NCBI GenBank assembly: GCA_023213395.1
Contig: CM041465.1
Location: forward strand, 127,231,741 to 127,295,740
Reading direction: 5' to 3'
DNA length: 64,000 nucleotides
DNA from: Cycas panzhihuaensis
Lineage: Eukaryota; Cycadophyta
The notes below the pieces were generated by a model, which saw only the letters and a program-made list of their open reading frames with translations, ran no database searches and was not told the origin of the DNA. Both the position numbers and the translations under genes were made by a program. Positions 1 to 12,547 of this stretch are shown one piece after another (the stretch's first letter is position 1; each line of letters starts with the position of its first letter).

Positions 1-1499
1 ATCATTTAAAGTAGAAGTTAAATTACTACAAGAGCCAATTTCAGTTAGTAAGATCAAAGCTTTTGAAACTACATCAAGCTTATATAAATCTTGGTCTTTA
101 TATTCTAAGATAATGAGGTTGCCATTCAAATATGTAATTAAACATTTTCTAAGGTGACTACATAAGACATCAAAGTTTTGTTTATTTATCTAGCTAACTG
201 ATAGTAGGTTGTGTGTCATACCACATATATAAAAAACATGGTTGACATAATGTAGAATGTCAAAATTCTTCAAAGGTATAGAAGCATTACTAACTTTCCT
301 CTAAAATGGCATCATCCCTAAAAGTAACTAATTGATCTTACATTAGTCTTGTGTCTATAAGGAGTTCTTCAAAACTTATCATATATCTAGAGGCTTCTAA
401 ATTTATGGACTAGGATTTATCATAATGTTGAGTTATTGATGTAGAAAAGAAAAGGTTTTCTGAATCAACCACATAGCCACCTTGATTCTAATTTTATCTT
501 TGGTTGTAATTTCTATTTTTCTAATTGCCTTAAGAAGCATTTTGATTTTGTCTCTTAGGTCATTAATAGTCATTCTAGTTTTGTGTCCATGGTCATTGAT
601 AGTTACCACATCTATAATTCTAATTTTCCTATATGGCAGAGTGATTTTGAAATTATTGTCATTATAGATCAGTTGTCTTTTTCTTGAAATTAGGTGCAAT
701 ATGTATAGGTTTAGCATATTAGTAGTAAATGACCTAAGTAATATATTGTGGTCATTGTTAACATTATCAATATGGATGTTGGTTCAAATTCATTAAACCA
801 AACTATTGAGTTAAGTATGGATATTATTGTCTTCCTCTATAATGTGCTACAAACGTTGGAGTGAAAAAGGAGATACCTAAGTTTCCCAATCTATTCAACT
901 CACATTCCTCTTAAAGTAGTAGACCCTTAAAGGTGTTTAAGTGTAGTAAGATGCTCTATCTGAGACAAATTAGATATGAGGGAATTATATCCAATTGGCA
1001 AAACATTGACTATAAAGGGTATGAGATCACTATCATCTAGAGGCTAACCCATAACACTCAATTAGTTCTTAATCAATTTGATATATGTTAAATAGGTTGT
1101 AATAAATCCAACAAATGGAATAGAATAGAGATAAGCTTTAATCATGATGTCTCTTTCATTGTCTTTCCTCTTATAAAGTGCACAAATGATATTCGAGGCA
1201 TCAACAAAAGTAGAGGCAAGTTGAATATTTTGTTCAACATTATCTTTATAGGACAAGTGTAAAAATAAAATAACAACTTCATCAGAATCTTTAAAGGTAG
1301 ATATAGTATCAGGATCAATAAGAATAACAACATCGAGATCATTGGGATCTCAAATGTCTTTAGGTATGAGAATTTCTCCTAAAACATTAGGCCATAATTT
1401 ATTTATTATTAGGATATTTTTGATTTGTTTCTTCTAAGCCAGGAAATTATCACTACCAGATAGTTTAATTGTATCTGTTGCAACCATTTGAAGTGCCAT
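1..1499 (-). pseudogene. Ty1/copia gag to protease fragment, decayed, runs off the left edge
   Basis: Read leftward from an ATG at 1499, the frame opens MALQMVATDTIKLSGSDNF and continues to KKQIKNILIINKLWPNVL, the usual N-terminus of plant copia Gag. YKDNVEQNIQLAS (about 1200-1260) and LPIGYNSLISNLSQIEHLT (about 930-985) fit the Gag (UBN2-type) core. Near 180-250 the frame VFYICGMTHNLLSVSQL matches the segment after the copia aspartic protease that precedes the GAG-pre-integrase domain. Several in-frame stops, mostly TAG, and frame changes break it. Integrase and reverse transcriptase would lie left of the window. Its 5' LTR should lie to the right, but I cannot define one. It is separate from the complete copia element E0. 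Confidence 0.7.
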
Positions 1500-3059
1500 T
1501 TTATCTTAGGTATATGTCATTTATCTAAAATAGTATAGTAATCTAGTAGTCATGTCTCTATATCTCCATTCCTAATAGCCCTTGGTAGTTGAGACAATTT
1601 TGTATGATGCCATATCTGCTTATAAGTAGAAGCTCGATGACCCAATATACTCAAAGGTATGTAAATGTTATAAAAGGCTTAGCCACCCCCTAACATCGTT
1701 GACCTGCCTGAACCAAATTTATAACCTGAATGACAGATTCTCATCTAAGGGTACACTTAACAACTAAGATATTCACCCTCTTTGGATTTATCCTAATCTT
1801 TAAATTTTAAGAATATTATATAACAGCTTAACCTACCACTTAATATACCTAAGAGTTAGTGTCTTTCTCTATTGTCTACAAAATTTAAGAAAGCTCACTA
1901 ACATGTACAGAGTGATAACTTCAGGGGTTCTAATTGTTCCCCTTGCAAGTCTGGTAAATTGAGTTATTTAATTGGGTGTTATCCTTTTAATCTTTCAAGT
2001 TTAATTTTTTTAAAACTTCGTAATTAAAATATTAAAATTTTTGTATTTTAAGCAGTATTATATAAAAATAGAAAAAGGTCTTTAAAAAAACTAAAATTTT
2101 ACCTAAAACTAATTAAAAAATAGGCATAAAATGGCTAGAAATAATAAAAGAATAAACTTTAGGTTAGGATCTTTAAGTAAAATAAGAATATTCTAAGCAT
2201 ATTCTAAAAAATATAACCTAAATTTTTTAAACTATATGAAAAATAAAAAATCAAGCATGAGATTTTGAAAATAAGGTGATCGATGGTAAACACAAAGGGA
2301 GAAATCACATCATTGAAGCTATGAAATCTTAGTCTAATATTATTTCTAAGGAGATGACACAGTAAAGAACCCAACGAGTGGTTATTATATTTAGTTCTAT
2401 CACTTGTCCAATAAATGACAATGAGATGAAATTAGAAAATTTGCCCAAATCTTTCTCTTCAATCGAATCGATCAATTCACTAAATTTATTTCTTTATTTA
2501 AGGACTAATTACATGTTAGTGATTATTACTAGTTGTTTCAGTAAGAAGTACAATCGAGTTATGTTGCATGGAACATCTATAATCTAGTTCATAAGGTTTA
2601 GTTAATTGGAGATATTAAAAAGTATGTCATTCCAGTGAGAATCGATGATCTATGGAGATAGAAGAAAAGGGCTTCATCTGATCTAGTCTTATTTTTTGGA
2701 GGCATGATGACAAAGGCATGAGTAAGGATTGTAATCTGAGTTCATCCATCCATATGAAGAGGCTACAAATTGAATAGGTTCTAAATAATTTTAAGAAAGT
2801 AAATAAGATCTATGTGAAATATTTTTCATCACCTACACCAACACAGTCCACTTATTAAGTTGCAACATTACCATTAAATGCATATATTGAAATTGAATGC
2901 ATTGTAACCCTATAGGCAATAATTTATCTTTATGCTCCCTTTGTTAGGTTGCTTGTTCTTGCTATTATTGAAAACTTTTACATGATTATTTTAGGATACA
3001 TGCTATACATGGATGTAGTGAAGAAAGTAATGGCTACAATGACTATTAGTAAAAATGTT
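1500..3059. other. AT-rich sequence without a recognisable gene
   Basis: This should hold the leader and 5' LTR of the copia fragment at 1-1499, but I find no repeated LTR pair and no clear primer-binding site. Only short chance frames are present. Confidence 0.4.
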
Positions 3060-3064
3060 TAATT
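3060..3064. repeat. Target-site duplication of E0, left copy (TAATT)
   Basis: TAATT directly left of the E0 3' LTR is repeated exactly at 10670-10674, right of the 5' LTR. This marks E0 as one intact insertion. Confidence 0.9.
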
Positions 3065-3375
3065 TGAAGGAATGATGGATCTAGGAAATAAATCACTCAC
3101 ATGCATACAATGGCAATGGAGAATGAAAAAGAGATGAAACAAGATATGAGAGTAAGCTTGGAGATGAGAATAAATAATAACTCCCTCTTTGAGATTTTGC
3201 CTTTTATTATTGAGGGTGAGTATTAGGGTCAGGATTTTCCTGCCTAATGACATGAACCCAAAATTACATCTAAATGCACATAAAGTACATTTCACTAAGA
3301 GACTAATGCTAATAATATATCTTAAGGTCATATAATTAATCTACACAAATGACCTTGATACATTAACCTCTTTCA
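3065..3375 (-). repeat. E0 3' LTR (311 bp)
   Basis: It matches 10359-10669 along its whole length. On the minus strand it begins TGAAAGAGG and ends in CA, the normal TG...CA ends. The expected purine tract just upstream (plus-strand positions after 3375) is weak. Confidence 0.92.
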
Positions 3376-3844
3376 ACTGGGGGCTCCTTAATGGTGGAAG
3401 GTCATTTTTGAGAAAATCTATTCTGTGAGGACTTTATTTGAGTCCCATTATTACATTAAAATTCTAAATAACACTTTTGTAGGAAAACCCTCATGGGGAA
3501 TAAAAACCCAAAGACTTTCTAAGATCTATAGCCCCTTTTATAAATCAAAATTACTAAGGTGGCTCTTTGATATAGCTTGATAACTAAGCAGCTTAAATGT
3601 ATAGCTTAATCTGCTAAGACTCCATATACCGTTTGGTCATTCCCTATGCCCTTTTGGTTTTTCACAGGTTCTTATTTTTTAAAACTAGTATAACCCTTAT
3701 CCTTCTGTGTCCACATGGGGTATTCATAAATAGGATAGAGCAGAGACTCACTCTTATTCTTCTATACCCACAAGGAATTTTCATGAAGAGAATAGAGAAT
3801 GATGATCATGTTGCCATCTTCTTTGATTAATCAAAGATGGAGGC

Positions 3845-5340
3845 CCTAAGGATGAATTGCCTTTAGAACTATTCAAACTTTGCCTTTTATAGTAGTTTGG
3901 TAAAGATATCAATAACTTAATCTGCTATGGGGCTGTATTCTAATTAAATTGTACCATCATAGATAAGTTCTCTAATCCTATGGATTTTTGTACTTATATG
4001 TTTGGTACGATCATGAAATATAGAATTTTTTGCTATACAAATTACTGATTGATTATCCACACGAAGATTCATAGGACTTATTTGGGTGATATTCAATGTT
4101 TTCAATAATTTCCATAGTCATATCACCTCCTTACTAATCTAAAAATTAGTAATATATTCAACTTTAGTAATTAAATCTGTAATTATCTTCTACCGTCTGG
4201 ATCTCCATGATATTGGTGCTGTTCCAAGAAACGTTACATACCCAAACGTAGATCTTTTTGTATTTTTATCTCTTGCAAAGTTTGAGTCTATGTATGTATA
4301 AAACTTAAATTCATTATTAGGTTCATATAATAGACCAAATTTGTTGGTTGTCTTTAGGTATTTTAACACTCAAACTACAGCCTATCAGTGATTTTGCTTA
4401 GGATTTGTCATGAATCGTGTAACAATACCAATAGAGTGTGCAATATCTAACCTTGTATTGGTAGTGTAGATGAGACTACCTACAAGTTTCCTATAGAGTT
4501 TTGTATATATCTCCCTAGTGTTACCATCAGTTAAGAGTTTGGTATTAGGGTCTATAGGTAATGCCATTGGTCGAGCATCTTCTAACTGAAACTTGGTTAG
4601 AAGATCGTTGATGTATTTTTCTTGGGACAGGAAAAAATTTTCATTCTTTTATATTACTTCAATTCCTAAGTAATATTTTATCATGCCAAGGTTAGATAAT
4701 TCGAATGTTTTGTAAAGGTCCTTTTTCTGTTAGCTTATTGCCTGTTCACTATCACCTATTACTAACATGCCATCCACAAAGATTATAAGATAAGTGACTT
4801 TATCCTTTTGGTGCTTGATGAAGAATGTTGCATCAATATCTTAGTAGTCACAAATCTCATATCCAAGTTACCTCATTCTTTTAGACAACTTGGTAAACCA
4901 AGCACAAGGGGCTTGTTTAAGGCTTTAAAAGGATTTTCTGAGCCTGTAAACCTTATGCTCTTAACCTTTGATCTCACATCCTTTTGGCTGAGCCATGTAA
5001 ATTTCTTCTTTAAGATCTCCATTGAGAAACGTGGTCTTAATATCAAGTTGGTAGATTTTCCAACCCTGTTGAGCATCTAGGGCCATAAGAGTTCTAATTA
5101 TAGGCCACTTAGTTGTAGGTGAAAAGACTTCAATATAGTCAATACCTTAGGTTTGTATAAATCCTTTAGCTACCAACCTTGCCTTGTGTTTTTTAAGGAT
5201 GCCATCTAATTTATATTTATTTTTGAACACCCGTTTATTTTAAACTATATTTCTACTAAGTGGTAGATCAACGAGCTCCAATGTACTATTCTTGGTAAGA
5301 GATTAGTACTCTTTATTCATCGAATTTCTCCAAGCTGTAT
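3845..5340 (-). pseudogene. E0 reverse transcriptase and RNase H
   Basis: This is the copia pol C-terminal half, which copies the RNA template into DNA in the virus-like particle. At about 4760-4790 the active site reads FVDGMLVIGD, against the usual YVDDMLV, so the second catalytic aspartate is now Gly. TKLYRKLVGSLIYTTNTRL (4440-4510) is the conserved RT-to-RNase H connection. RNase H follows, with VDNQSV, KNSIFHDRTKHI and IHRIREL in nearby frames (3950-4080). Upstream, YQLDIKTTFLNGDLKEEIYM (about 4990-5050) is the classic copia DVKTAFLNG block. Stops (TAG, TAA) and frame shifts throughout make it non-functional. Confidence 0.88.
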
Positions 5341-7060
5341 ACTTTATAGCTTCTTAGTATATTAGAGGATCTTCATTAAGAGTAAGGTGCATTTCTACCA
5401 GTTCAAGCTCATATATAATTATTCCTATATCATTGCTCTATAGGCACTTTGAGTGTCAATTTAATCCACCTCATCTAGTCGTATATCTTTATTGAATTGA
5501 CAAGATTTCTCGAGTTAGGAATGATGTCCTCATTTTCTCAACTTCTTGGTTCTCATCTTGTTCATTAAAATGATCATTTTTTTAGGAGGATGTTGATGCG
5601 CCTGAGGAAGATGGTCCTTCAACCACTATTTTGCCTTTATCAACTAATGGTGGAAAGGATGATTCTTCTATAATGGCTTTGCCTTTGTCAACTCTACTAT
5701 CTTCAAAGGATGGTGCTAGATGTATACTCATTGATTCAGAGTCGCAACTTATATCCTTCGAGGATCTATTATCAACTTCTAATATTTAGAGTAATTTATG
5801 TCTGCCCCTCCTCCCCCCCCCCCCCAATTTTGGAATCTGAACATCATACTTAATAATATTATTATAATGGCGTGAGGGTATTTTGGAGTCCAGTCTAAGT
5901 AATTGATCTTTTATCTCTAAAAAAATGGCATCTTTGGTAACAACGACTTTTTATTGTGAAGGTATAAAGATCTTATACCCTTTCTTATCTATAGGATATC
6001 TAACAAAGATGACTTTAAGTGCCCTTGGCTGGAGTTTATTTTGATCTAAATCCAAAATGTGGGCATAGCATGTAGAGCCAAAAATTTTTAAGTAGTGAAT
6101 AATAAGGGCTTGTCCCGACTACTTTTCATTAGGTGATTGTCCTTCCTTTGATGGGCTAACAGCATTGATACAATAAATAACTATCTAAATGGCTTTAGCC
6201 CATAGGTAGATAGGTATATTTTTGTATACCAACATAGCTCGAGCTATGTTCATGATTGTCCTATTCATGCACTCAGTAACTCTATTTTATTGTGGGGTAC
6301 CTGCTACTATTATTTGATACTTGATACCATTGTCTAGAAGGTAGCTTTTAAACTCATGTGAGGTATATTCACCACTATTATTAGTTCAAAGATATTTGAG
6401 TTGATAACCTGACTCTTTTTCAATATGGGCTTTGAATTCTTTAAATACATAGAAGACTTCATCTTTCTTATGTAGAAAAGCTACCCATATATTTATAGTG
6501 AAATCATCAATGAAATAGATATAATATAATTTTCCCTTCAATGAAGGAATGGCCATTGGTCCACACAGATCAGAGTATACTAATTATAGTGGATGGATTG
6601 ATTTCCACTAAATTTTGGGAAAGGATTATCGATGATATTTGGTAATGATATATGCTTTACATTTAAAGGGCTTAGAGGAGAACTTTGGAAGATTTAGAAA
6701 AGTATTGTAAAAATCTCTAAGTCTATCAATGTGACCATGGCCCATATGAGCATGTCAAAGAGCTTTTAGTGACAATGTTGAATGGGTCACGATGGAATTA
6801 AACGTAAATTCTTCATCAGCACAAGGGCTTTGGGCACAATGGGCTTCAAAAGATAGAGAGTTATTCAGTAAAAAGAGTTTTCCATAGAGATGTTCAGTCA
6901 AGACCACTTGATTAGTTAGAGGATAAATGACCTGGAGAGTTCGGTCATTTGTAGTTACACTTAGATTAAATCCATGAGAAACTAGTGTGGATAAGGAGAG
7001 TAGGTTTTGTTTGAGATTAGGTATGCATAAGGCATCAAGCAATGTATAATCTCTTAAGCC
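5341..7060 (-). pseudogene. E0 integrase with GAG-pre-integrase domain
   Basis: The GAG-pre-integrase block lies at about 6715-7060: PNLKQNLLSLSTLVSHGF, then MGHGHIDRLRDF. The catalytic core follows with SDLCGPM near the first Asp (about 6560-6580), TNNSGEYTSHEF at the second (about 6360-6395, usual TDNGGEY, so Asp is now Asn) and a region equivalent to NGVAER, here NRVTECMNRT (about 6245-6275). It would insert the cDNA into the chromosome. The start of the downstream hinge holds a C/G run at about 5811-5825. Many TAG stops. Confidence 0.85.
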
Positions 7061-7270
7061 TAGGAGTTTTAGGTGAATGTTACCAATTCCTTCAACAGGT
7101 TATTGTGATTTATCAACCATGTGAACAACTCCTTCAACATTTAAGTCAAATGTTTGATATAGACTACGATTACATGTCATATGTTGAGTTGCTCCTATGT
7201 TCATGATCCACTATCCATCGATTGAAGCCACACCATTTACAATTCTATTAAGGCTTGGCATTGGTGAAGG
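7061..7270 (-). pseudogene. E0 aspartic protease
   Basis: WIMNIGATQHMTCNRSLYQ at about 7155-7212 matches the copia protease active-site segment, usually W-x-x-D-T/S-G-A-x-x-H. The catalytic Asp is Asn here. VEGIGNIHLKLLGLRDYTLL follows. It would cut the Gag-Pol polyprotein. It continues directly into the GAG-pre-integrase block. Confidence 0.8.
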
Positions 7271-8410
7271 GAATTCATAAGTAATATATCTACATCAAGC
7301 TTTAAAGTATCTCTTTGACTGGTCAATGGTATTTGATGCTAAAGATCCTTCAATTCTTTGAAAATATGCTTGTATAAAACCTACACCACTAAAGGATTCT
7401 TCACAAGCTTCTTTAACATTATGAGATCCATGTTTTGGTTGGAACTTGGCCAACTTATAAGTGACAGTTCTGTAGTCTTTTGCTAAGTGTCATTTACGGT
7501 GTTATCGACCACACATAATAGTTTGATTACCAGTCCTTGAAGAAGTACTAATTTGGCCTGACTGTCTTGCTCTTTGTTGAGGAGGCCCTTGGCCTTGAAA
7601 CTGTCGAGGTTGTGATTGAGGGTTTGATTGACCTTGTGGATGATTTCCCATATTTTTTCCTCTTCCTCTTGCTTAGTTATTTCCTCTGCCACGAGAGGGA
7701 CCTTGATTTTTTGTGTAGCAAACTTCTTCTTCTACCTCAAGGGCTGCATCTAGAAGAGAGTCAGAGGCTACAAAGTTTGTATCAAAGGTCTTATCAAATT
7801 CTATGAACTTCTCAGTAAGTGCTTTGAAGTTGAATATCTTTAATATTCCACTAGATTGAAGACTTTTAAGCAAGTTTTTATAATTGATGACATGTAAACA
7901 TGACTAGATCAAAAATGCCCAAGTAATGCATTGAGTCTTAAAGTCTTTATCAATTGCTTATTTGAATGGTCGAAGGAGATTTATTATCTCATGAGCTCAT
8001 CCCTTCTATATTTTAAATTTATTCATTTTCAAAATAAGATGAACAAATTCTAAATCTGACTTTGTATCAAAGTTCTTTCTGAGAACATCTAGGACCTTCC
8101 AGGTTGTATCATATTCCTCTTCATTTATTAAGTTGTGCAAGGAGTGATCAATGACTAACAAAACTCCTGTACAAATCTTTTCATCATCTATCTCCCATTA
8201 TAGTTTAGTTGCAGCATTTGTAGGAGCTATTGGGGTGGATCCACCAGAAGTAAGTATTGTAGTTGTTGTTAGTATGATGGGTGTAGGCTACAAGTGGGCT
8301 CTCTAAAGGCCTTCATACTTTGTAGCATTTTTAACTCCAGTGTACCACAAATCCTAATTTTCTTTACCTTTCAATATGTAATTGACATTCTGCTTGAATT
8401 GAGATGACAT
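7271..8410 (-). pseudogene. E0 gag
   Basis: The frame starts at an ATG at 8410 (MSSQFKQNVNYILKGKEN), followed by DLWYTGVKNATKYEGL, the N-terminal tryptophan region of plant copia Gag. Core text includes EEEYDTTWKVLDVLRKNFD and ALTEKFIEFDKTFDTNF. The C-terminus is rich in Gln, Gly and Arg (QGQSNPQSQPRQFQGQG) and ends in a degraded zinc knuckle with one visible Cys (IMCGR). The protein would form the particle shell and bind RNA. About eight stops, most of them TAG or TAA, interrupt it. Confidence 0.85.
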
Positions 8411-10344
8411 GGTGATGATAAAAGAGATAATGGAAGTATGTTCTACTAACACGTGTGGCTAGTATACCTGGCATAGCAGGGATATAAAAATGAATGTTAT
8501 AATAAGAAGTAAGCAATGATTAAGTATTTTTCAATAACTATGAAAAATAAGTATAAGTAATGATGTAAGAATGAGGCCTAATGTACAGCTAGCAAAAAGT
8601 GGTGATGTGTCATGCCACTAACCTCCAATGTATATCTAAATATAGGTGAGGTTTTGATGCCTAAGGCTTCTAGTATATGATTAGGGCCTTTACCTATAAT
8701 ATATGCACCTACTTTTGGTGATGAAATCTAAGTCATAGTGGACCCTAGGTACTCTTAGTCCTCACCCAATTCACTAATGAGCAGCTATATACCTCCTCTA
8801 AAGAGTCAAATGGTACATTCATATCCCATGGTTATGATGGATATTAGACCAGGTTAATTTAATCTTATATTAAGGTTTTCAATTTTCTTGGGTGGTTATC
8901 AGGATTATCCTTGATTGGAAGCTGTAGGTATGACTAACCTGTCCCTCCACCACGATTTTAGTTAAGACCTGATCCAATATATGAGTATGAAACTCACACC
9001 TCCCTTAGGGCCTAGACTTCAGCCAACCATGGTCTATTTCAACCAAGATGAATGTGCGCACAAGTCAAGAACTGGCGGTATAGATCGTACAGATGAGATT
9101 CCCTTTAAGAATAGTATAAGTTATTTCTGAATAACTGAAAACTGAAATAAAATATTACCAAATATGCTTACTTATTTTCCATGCTTGCTTTGTTGTTGTT
9201 GCTAATTTTATGATGCTTTATGCTATGTATGTAAATAGAAAAAGCATGCTAGATTTAGTAAGGAAACTAGATGTTACTTCTAATATAAGGTTTCCCTTAC
9301 TTTACTACAATATTTTTAAATATATTTTTAAAATTTTTAATATAAAAGATATAATAGGCTAAAAGGTGGATCAACTTGCCACTAAAATAATGATTTTTCT
9401 AAATCTATATGAATGCAATTTTGCCCTATTTTATGCCTTTTGTACAAAATTTATAAATAATGATAAATGGATAATTTTTTCTAAAACTTACAAATATGAA
9501 AGCCTAAATAATAGAATTTAAATTTATGGTAGAAGGGAAAAGTATTCAAAATATCATTTCTAATAGACTAGTAAAGCTAGATTTCTAAAAAGGCAATATA
9601 AAGTTTTGCCCAAAAAAAGATAAAAGTATAATCCTTCCAGATCCACTGTATTAGAATCTGAACTGTAATATGTCAAAAGTTACATCTTTACATGTACATC
9701 AAATTTTCCTTCTATACCATCTCTAAAATAAGCTAAAAATTTGCCTGAAATTCCATCGCAATATCCTTTGTGAGGTTGAGTAGGTAAATTCAGCATCCAT
9801 GAGAAAACTGCATAGATCTCACTAACTAGTGGATGAAATTTAATGAGATTTATCTTAAAATGATCCTAAGACATAAATCTACTAGATCCCTGAAAAATTA
9901 TTCCATATTTTTAGCTTTTAATTAAAGGATTTCATTGAGAAATGTGCCTTAAGTCAATTATCTACAAATTTTACCCTTTTGTTTCAACTAAAACTCATTG
10001 TTATAGGCTGAATCTAAAGCTACTCTAAAAAACAAAAATAATCCTCTTAGTAAGGTGACCCTGCATGCTAAATTTTATCAAAATCTAAGATGATCAAAAT
10101 TTTCGTAAAATTTTAGGCCTTTAATGCTTCTGGGACTGTTTGAGTAACCGAATGGCTTCAAAAACCTGTATTTCCACCTCTAAAACTCTACACATATATA
10201 AAAAGTAACAATATATAAAGTACTATAATTTTAAGGTTTTAAATATTAAAAATAATGAGTGCACTCTCAATACTTCACATTGAAGGTGAAGGAGAGGCAA
10301 AATAACTCCATGCAAGTGGAATGGAGTGAATAGATCCCCTTCTA
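8411..10344 (-). other. E0 untranslated leader
   Basis: About 1.9 kb between the primer site and the gag ATG has no long frame in the element's direction. It is AT-rich and unusually long for a copia leader. I see no inserted element with its own ends. Confidence 0.5.
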
Positions 10345-10356
10345 GCTCTGATATCA
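10345..10356 (-). promoter_or_regulatory. E0 primer-binding site (initiator Met tRNA type)
   Basis: On the minus strand, two bases after the LTR end, the sequence reads TGATATCAGAGC, one change from TGGTATCAGAGC, the complement of the 3' end of plant initiator methionine tRNA. Confidence 0.88.
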
Positions 10357-10358
10357 TA

Positions 10359-10669
10359 TGAGAGAAGAATGGATCTAAGGAATAAATCACTCACATGCAT
10401 ACAATGGTAACGGAAAATGAAAAAGAGATGAAACAAGATATAAGAGCAAGTTTGGAGATGAGAATGGATAATGACTCCCTCCTTGAGATTTTGTCTTTTA
10501 TTATTAAGGGTGAGCATTAGGATTAGGATTTTCTCACCTAATGACATGAACCCAAAATTATATCTAAATATACATAAAGTGCATTTCACTAAGAGACTAA
10601 TGATAATAATATATCCTAAGGTCACATAATTAATCTGCACAAATGACCTTGATACATTAACCTCTTTCA
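10359..10669 (-). repeat. E0 5' LTR (311 bp)
   Basis: It is the partner of 3065-3375, with the same TG...CA ends. It is followed on the right by the second copy of the duplication (TAATT, 10670-10674) and on the left by the primer site. Confidence 0.92.
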
Positions 10670-10674
10670 TAATT

Positions 10675-12234
10675 GTAGTTTATAGATATTGTGAACTACA
10701 TATAAACAAAGAACTTTGAGCTAAAGAAACTTATCTAAAAATAAATAGCGTTGATACTAAAGTGAAGGAGAGGGGAATTAGTCATAATCACCATCCCAAG
10801 ATCAAGTCACGCATAGCTATATGCATCACATGCAAAAAGATCATAATGTGAGAAGATAGAATTTGTCTAATCTCCAAAGCTAAAATCATATTTTATTAAT
10901 CACTTAACAAGATTACAATACATAAATATTAAGTCTTGTATATACATCAATTTATAGTTATGAGAGAGGCTTTGAGAATATTGATGGTTGATCATATAAG
11001 GTGATATTTACCACCTTGTGTGATCATCTTACATTAACATTACAATACATTGTAAACACAATAAACCCCACACACCTAGGCTTATAACTTTAAGTCATAA
11101 CTTAACACATTTATGAATCTAACACCTATATCACATACTAACTTACTAACATGACTTTGAAATTACAAATACACATTGCATTATAAAAGATTAATGAGAA
11201 TTAATAAAATCAACATTAATTCTTCTATCAATCTCATTAAGTAAGCTAACAATAATTATATATACATATGCAACCAAGAGATCTTATCAAGTCCCTAAGT
11301 GCCCTTACATTTTACTTTTTCTAAAGTGAATGAAAGAATAATCTTATTTTAATCCTCTACCAATAATGTGAATAGTAGAAAAGGATGATACTTATGTATC
11401 CTTTTTAATGTTTTATCTTATTTCTTTTTTGCGGGGTTATATTAAATCACTCCAATGCTATATATAAAATAAGAAATTATTATGTAAAAGAGTCTTAGGT
11501 GAACCCCTTATGACATAATATATATATAAGATCTAATAAAAGATAATAAGCACTTACTCGATCAAAAGAACTACCTACATTAACCAACACTAATATACAA
11601 AATAAAATCAAGTCAATATAATGATTAAACAATATAAGAAAATTTAAAAAAATGAGACACCTTAGATCTATATTGCAAAGATGATTTAATCCTTAAAATG
11701 CTAGATCAATTTTAAGAAAGAGGTAACCCATATGTATACTAACTAAGGTAGTAACAAGAAGAGGAGACTGGTCCCACAAGCCAAAATTAGAAAGCTAGCT
11801 CTTAGCAACACCCAAATGAGAAGAGCAAATGGTGAGGAAGAAACTAAAGCAAACAACTAAAAAAGGCCATAAGCAATGAAAACATGCTCCATAAAAAAAG
11901 TACAAATAAGATATTTCATAAACTAAGTTAAAGAAGAGACCAACAAGATATGATAAGAATAATTTTAGTGATAGATCAAGATGAGAGCATATAAGAACTA
12001 GTGAGAAAAGAGATAGAAAGAACCATAAACAATCTTGAAACAAACATTGAATCAGAGTGAAATTTGATGACCATCAAGAAAATTTAATTTTTACCAAAAG
12101 GAAATGAGGAAAATAATTACGAAATAAGCCAAAATAAGCAAAAATACATGCACTAAGAGTTAAAATAGAATAAAAGCAAAAGAAATAAAGTAAATAAGTG
12201 AAATATCAACAAGAGAAACCTTAATAAATACTAC
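10675..12234. other. AT-rich non-coding sequence
   Basis: I find no frame with recognisable protein similarity. It may be part of a decayed older LTR (possibly that of E4) into which E0 and the solo LTR inserted, but the sequence alone does not show this. Confidence 0.35.
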
Positions 12235-12547
12235 TAAAGAAATGATAAATCTAGTAAATAAATCACTCGCATGCACATAATGGCAATGGAGAATAAAGAA
12301 GAGATAAAAATAAGATATAAGAGCAAAACTTGGAGGTGGGAATGAATAATGACTCTATCATTGAGATTTTGCCTTTTATTATTGAGGGTGAGCATTAGGG
12401 TGAAGATTTTTCCACCTAATAACATAAACCAAAAATTATATCCAAATGCATATAAAGCACATTTCACTAAGAGACTAATTCTAATAATATACCCTAAGGT
12501 CATTTAATTAATCTACACAAATAACCTTGATATATTAACCTCTTTCA
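12235..12547 (-). repeat. Solo LTR of the E0 copia family
   Basis: About 313 bp match the E0 LTRs over their full length, including TGAAAGAGG at the minus-strand start. There is no primer site on one side and no coding sequence on the other. I see no target duplication around it (ACTAC against TCCCC), so it is either old or one end is altered. Confidence 0.8.

Larger units (their letters stand above)
3065..10669 (-). mobile_element. E0: complete Ty1/copia LTR retrotransposon, coding part decayed
   Basis: The 7.6-kb element is bounded by two 311-bp LTRs and a perfect 5-bp duplication. In element order (right to left) it has 5' LTR, an initiator-Met-type primer site, a long leader, gag, protease, integrase, reverse transcriptase, RNase H and 3' LTR. 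Protease-integrase-RT order is diagnostic of Ty1/copia. By eye the LTRs differ at about 32 of 311 positions, nearly all transitions, so the insertion is old. A related solo LTR lies at 12235-12547. Confidence 0.93.

Noticed and set aside
482-667. Plus-strand hydrophobic frame suggesting a membrane peptide
   Set aside because: It is antisense to copia gag-related sequence. The Ile/Leu-rich text comes from AT-rich DNA.
8411-10344. Possible captured gene in the long E0 leader
   Set aside because: No frame of useful length or recognisable text on either strand.
10345-10356. tRNA-like sequence
   Set aside because: It is the 12-base primer-binding site complementary to initiator Met tRNA; no cloverleaf is present here or at 55625-55636.
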